Shown: positions 61,339-64,000 of the stretch, piece after piece | How the letters are laid out: each line of letters opens with the position of its first letter | Numbering within the stretch: the first letter of the stretch is position 1 | Origin: Hazenella coriacea | GTDB lineage: Bacteria > Bacillota > Bacilli > Thermoactinomycetales > Thermoactinomycetaceae | Direction: 5' to 3' | DNA length: 64,000 bases | NCBI RefSeq assembly: GCF_004341825.1 | Contig: NZ_SMAG01000001.1 | Coordinates: 310,001-374,000, forward strand | The notes under the pieces: generated by a model | What the model was told of the DNA's origin: nothing | Database searches by the model: none | What the model saw: only the letters and a program-made list of their open reading frames with translations | Translations under genes and position numbers: made by a program

Positions 61339-62220
61339 CTAGTGATCTGCCCCTTGCTCTGGTAGGTTCTTCCTATATTTTCGAATCGCATAGTAAATAC
61401 TGATGATCCAGACCAAAATCAGAAACACATAGATCATAGTTTGAATTCGATCTGTCACATGTACGGATTCCATCACATTGGTAGCATTCGTAACTAAAAT
61501 CATGCCACCAACGAGAGAACCTAATAAAACTTGTGGAATGATCCGAACAATCCACGCTGCGATCGGAGCCGCAAATACCCCTCCAATCATTAGGGCTCCT
61601 ACCCAATACCAATTAACCTCTGCCCAACCCAAAGAGATCATAAATCCTAGTGTAGCGGAAACAGCAATGGCAAATTCGCTTGTATCTACAGAACCAATCA
61701 CTTTTCTCGCTTCTAAGTCGTTCCTCGATAAGAGTACTGGGGTGGCTAATGGTCCCCACCCTCCCCCACCTGTAGCATCTAGAAAGCCAGCTACAAAGCC
61801 CAGTGGAGTTAATATTTTTTTTCGTTTTCCCTGTGACGGATTCACTCTTGGCTTGATCTGGAAAACAAATCGAAAAAGAATATATACACCTAATCCAAAC
61901 AAAAAAATAGAGATAAATGGTTTAATTAGCTCACCTGGTATCAGACTTAAAAAACATGCTCCCAAAAAAGCACCAATAGACCCAGGCACAATCAGACGTA
62001 AAACTGTTTCTTTATCTACATTTCCGAAGCGAATATGAGAAGCACCCGAAGCCGCAGTAGTCACGACTTCAGCAAAATGAACCGAAGCAGAAGCAACAGC
62101 AGGAGCAATTCCGAAGATCAGTAACAGCGAAGTAGAGGTCACGCCATAGGCCATTCCTAGTGATCCATCAATGAGTTGGGCTGCAAATCCAATCAAGGAT
62201 AAAAGCAATAACTTTCGCAT
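61339..62220 (-). CDS. Sulfite exporter TauE/SafE family permease
   Basis: A protein of about 293 residues with eight membrane helices and TauE hallmarks: GFAAQLIDGSLGMAYGVTSTSLL near the start and GFVAGFLDATGGGGWGPLATPVLL after a central loop. The family moves sulfur oxyanions or organic anions; the substrate is unknown. ATG 62220 is eight bases after AAAGGGAG; GTG 62229 overlaps that site. It stands alone between two terminators. Confidence 0.92.
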   Translation of the reverse strand: MRKLLLLSLIGFAAQLIDGSLGMAYGVTSTSLLLIFGIAPAVASASVHFAEVVTTAASGASHIRFGNVDKETVLRLIVPGSIGAFLGACFLSLIPGELIKPFISIFLFGLGVYILFRFVFQIKPRVNPSQGKRKKILTPLGFVAGFLDATGGGGWGPLATPVLLSRNDLEARKVIGSVDTSEFAIAVSATLGFMISLGWAEVNWYWVGALMIGGVFAAPIAAWIVRIIPQVLLGSLVGGMILVTNATNVMESVHVTDRIQTMIYVFLILVWIISIYYAIRKYRKNLPEQGADH

Positions 62221-62303
62221 GGGAACCACTCCCTTTTCGATAAATCAGATGATTCAGATTAAAATGAATAGAAAAGTGAAGATCCATAGAAGTTCTTCAA
62301 GGT

Positions 62304-62359
62304 AAAAAAAGAGCTGTTCTTGGTTTTATCATCAAACTGATTTCAAGAACAACTCTTTT
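62304..62359 (-). terminator. Terminator of the pst operon
   Basis: On the minus strand AAAAGAGTTGTTCTTG and CAAGAACAGCTCTTT form a long stem with a 21-base loop, followed by TTTT, about 60 bases after the phoU stop. Confidence 0.8.
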
Positions 62360-62420
62360 CAAATATATATTCACTTAGAGGGAAAATGTGCTTCTACCTT
62401 TATCATTTTTTCAAGCAAAA

Positions 62421-63077
62421 TTAGTTCAAATCCGCTCGGCGACCCGTTTCAATATAAACAATACTTTCAGCGATATTGGTACTATGATCGGCGATACGTT
62501 CTAAATATCTAGCCACAAAGCAGAGCTGTAAAGCGACTTCTGCATATTGATTGCTACGTGGCAGATAATCCTTCATGTCTTTAATGATTTCATTATATAG
62601 CTGATCCACTTGATCATCTGTTTTAGCTAAGTTTTTAGCCAGTTCAATGTTGCCATCGATATAACTGTTGATCCCATCATTCACCATTTTTTGAGTGATT
62701 TTCGCCATTTCAGGGATTTGTTCTAACTCTTTAAATAAATTCTGGTTACTTTGCTTCATTTGAATGGTTACTTTGGCAATATTTAAAGCTAGGTCTGCCA
62801 TCCTTTCCATATCAGAAGCAATCTTCATCGCTGCAATCAATTTACGTAAATCTTTAGCGACTGGTTGTTGTGTTGCAATTAACTTGGTTACCACATCATC
62901 GATTCTTTCTTCTAAGTCATTGATTTTTTGGTCATCCTCAATAACGACCTGTGCTAGAATTGCATTTTGTTGAATAATCGATTTGACTGCTTTGTCGATC
63001 GCAATCTCCAGTTGCTCCCCCATTTGTAAAAGCAACTGCTTGACATCTTTTAAAGACTGATCAAATTGACGCACCAC
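62421..63077 (-). CDS. phoU: Phosphate transport system regulator PhoU
   Basis: A protein of about 218 residues made of two homologous three-helix bundles, each with an ExxxD-type metal-binding pattern (DLEERIDDVV, MERMADLALNIA in the first; DDQVDQLYNEI, LERIADHSTNIAES in the second). PhoU restrains Pst uptake and phosphate signalling. The frame runs to 63185 inside pstB, but GTG 63077 is six bases after AAGGGGGAG and gives the normal length. It lies 13 bases after pstB. Confidence 0.95.
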   Translation of the reverse strand: MVRQFDQSLKDVKQLLLQMGEQLEIAIDKAVKSIIQQNAILAQVVIEDDQKINDLEERIDDVVTKLIATQQPVAKDLRKLIAAMKIASDMERMADLALNIAKVTIQMKQSNQNLFKELEQIPEMAKITQKMVNDGINSYIDGNIELAKNLAKTDDQVDQLYNEIIKDMKDYLPRSNQYAEVALQLCFVARYLERIADHSTNIAESIVYIETGRRADLN

Positions 63078-63090
63078 GAGTAACTCCCCC

Positions 63091-63849
63091 TTAACCGAAG
63101 CGACCGGTAATATAATCTTCCGTTTGTTTATTGGATGGATTAGAAAACAGCTTTTCGGTATCGTTAAACTCCACCATATCCCCATTCAAGAAGAAAGCTG
63201 TCTTATCCGAAATGCGAGCCGCTTGTTGCATGTTGTGGGTAACAATCACAATGGTGTAATTCTGCTTTAACTCCTGAACTAACTCTTCTACTTTCAATGT
63301 AGAGATCGGGTCCAAAGCAGAAGTAGGTTCGTCCATTAATAGGATTTCCGGTTCAACTGCAAGGGCACGGGCGATACATAAACGTTGTTGCTGACCACCC
63401 GATAATCCAGTGGCTTTATCTTTGAGACGATCTTTGACTTCATCCCAAAGCGCTGCACCACGCAAGCTTTTTTCTACAATCTCATCTAGCTGACTTTTAC
63501 TCCTTATTCCATGGATTCGAGGACCATACGCAATGTTGTCATAGATACTCTTTGGAAATGGATTAGGTGCTTGGAACACCATTCCTACCTGTTTACGAAG
63601 CATCTCCACATCCACATTGGGATCGTAAATATCTTGATCATGAATACAAATGGTTCCATCAATCCGTACAATTGGAATCAAGTCATTCATCCGATTGATC
63701 GTCCGTAAAAAAGTTGATTTTCCACAACCAGAAGGACCGATCAATGCAGTCACTGATTTTTCTTCAATATTCATCTCAATCTCTTTAAGTGCTTGTTTCT
63801 CACCATAATATAAATTTAACTTAGAAACGGAAATGGCATGTGAATTCAA
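63091..63849 (-). CDS. pstB: Phosphate ABC transporter ATP-binding protein
   Basis: The 252-residue ATPase has Walker [10 protein letters not shown] (38-46), a Q-loop ([11 protein letters not shown]), signature [15 protein letters not shown], Walker [15 protein letters not shown] and the H-loop THNMQQA. The [19 protein letters not shown] stretch is typical of PstB. It drives high-affinity phosphate uptake with PstA/PstC/PstS. The start is TTG with AAAGGGAG six bases upstream. Operon pstA-pstB-phoU. Confidence 0.97.
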   Translation of the reverse strand: MNSHAISVSKLNLYYGEKQALKEIEMNIEEKSVTALIGPSGCGKSTFLRTINRMNDLIPIVRIDGTICIHDQDIYDPNVDVEMLRKQVGMVFQAPNPFPKSIYDNIAYGPRIHGIRSKSQLDEIVEKSLRGAALWDEVKDRLKDKATGLSGGQQQRLCIARALAVEPEILLMDEPTSALDPISTLKVEELVQELKQNYTIVIVTHNMQQAARISDKTAFFLNGDMVEFNDTEKLFSNPSNKQTEDYITGRFG

Positions 63850-63886
63850 CTTAATCTCCCTTTCTCAAAGAGAACTGAATCATTGT

Positions 63887-64000
63887 TTAACGTTGAAACT
63901 TATTTCGTAAATAGATCGCGATCGCATTCATTGAAAGCAATACCGCTAACAATACCATAATTCCGGCCGCAGCAAGTTCTTGGAATTCTACTTTAGGTTG
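63887..64000 (-). CDS. pstA: Phosphate ABC transporter permease PstA, C-terminal end (partial)
   Basis: The last 37 codons of a membrane protein are present: a final hydrophobic helix ([19 protein letters not shown]) followed by a short basic tail RNKFQR and TAA at 63889-63887. Position 37 bases before pstB and the [12 protein letters not shown] ending fit PstA. The rest lies beyond the window. Confidence 0.85.
   Translation of the reverse strand, partial: QPKVEFQELAAAGIMVLLAVLLSMNAIAIYLRNKFQR

Overview
The window looks like chromosome of a low-GC, Gram-positive, endospore-forming bacterium of the order Bacillales. The evidence is a Bacillus-like core gene order, T-box leaders, minor spore proteins (sspI and a probable sspM), the cortex-lytic enzyme SleB, YtaF, YtxC and a YjcZ-type peptide. 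Two tandem secreted subtilases closely resemble thermitase of Thermoactinomyces, and a menaquinone gene of the futalosine type (mqnC) is present. I therefore favour a member of the Thermoactinomycetaceae, genus undetermined. No plasmid, phage, insertion sequence or CRISPR array was seen. Many genes start with TTG or GTG behind strong Shine-Dalgarno sequences.

Layout. 1-2.9 kb: a partial gene, an HExxH metallopeptidase and an aromatic-acid-exporter-like membrane protein. 3.7-6.4 kb: two thermitase-like proteases, each with its own promoter and terminator. 6.5-13.3 kb: a lipoprotein, mutS2 with a 27-residue membrane peptide behind it, a small membrane protein, sleB (candidate SigG promoter) and polX. 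13.4-15.4 kb: a membrane protein and an intracellular papain-like protease followed directly by a chagasin-like inhibitor of such proteases. 15.4-21.6 kb: pheS-pheT-zapA-cvpA behind a Phe T-box, a TrmH-family methyltransferase and a KtrA-type protein. 21.7-28.6 kb: spore genes, the disulfide pair bdbC/bdbD, an aldo/keto reductase, an unusual fusion of an ECF sigma factor to a membrane DUF4179-like protein, probable sspM and a MarR regulator. 28.7-36.4 kb: an LPXTG surface protein with 12 identical five-residue repeats, a membrane pseudokinase with TPR repeats and a bacillopeptidase F-like protease. 36.4-41.1 kb: infC (AUC start)-rpmI-rplT with an L20-type leader, then thrS with a T-box and ytxC. 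41.1-47.3 kb: a YdjM-like protein, mqnC, an NHLRC2-like thioredoxin/NHL protein, a nitroreductase, a DUF819 transporter with a cre palindrome, and tRNA-Leu, tRNA-Gly and tRNA-Phe. 47.3-61 kb: dnaI, dnaB, nrdR, an orphan oligopeptide-binding lipoprotein, an EamA transporter, a GyrI-like protein, gapB, a lytic transglycosylase, coaE, ytaF, mutM and polA. 61.3-64 kb: a TauE-like permease and the end of the pst operon (pstA 3' end, pstB, phoU).

Themes and best leads. Extracellular proteolysis (two thermitases, a Bpr-like protease, an orphan peptide-binding lipoprotein) suggests a protein-degrading lifestyle. Four things deserve a second look: (1) a family of four dispersed ~125 bp intergenic elements with a conserved hairpin, each just upstream of a minus-strand gene (exporter, lipoprotein, nrdR, polA) and in the same orientation relative to it; (2) the sigma/anti-sigma-type fusion, which seems to lack the cytoplasmic inhibitory segment but keeps an ECF-like promoter; (3) the protease-inhibitor pair without export signals; (4) the membrane pseudokinase-TPR protein between a cell-wall-anchored protein and a large secreted protease.
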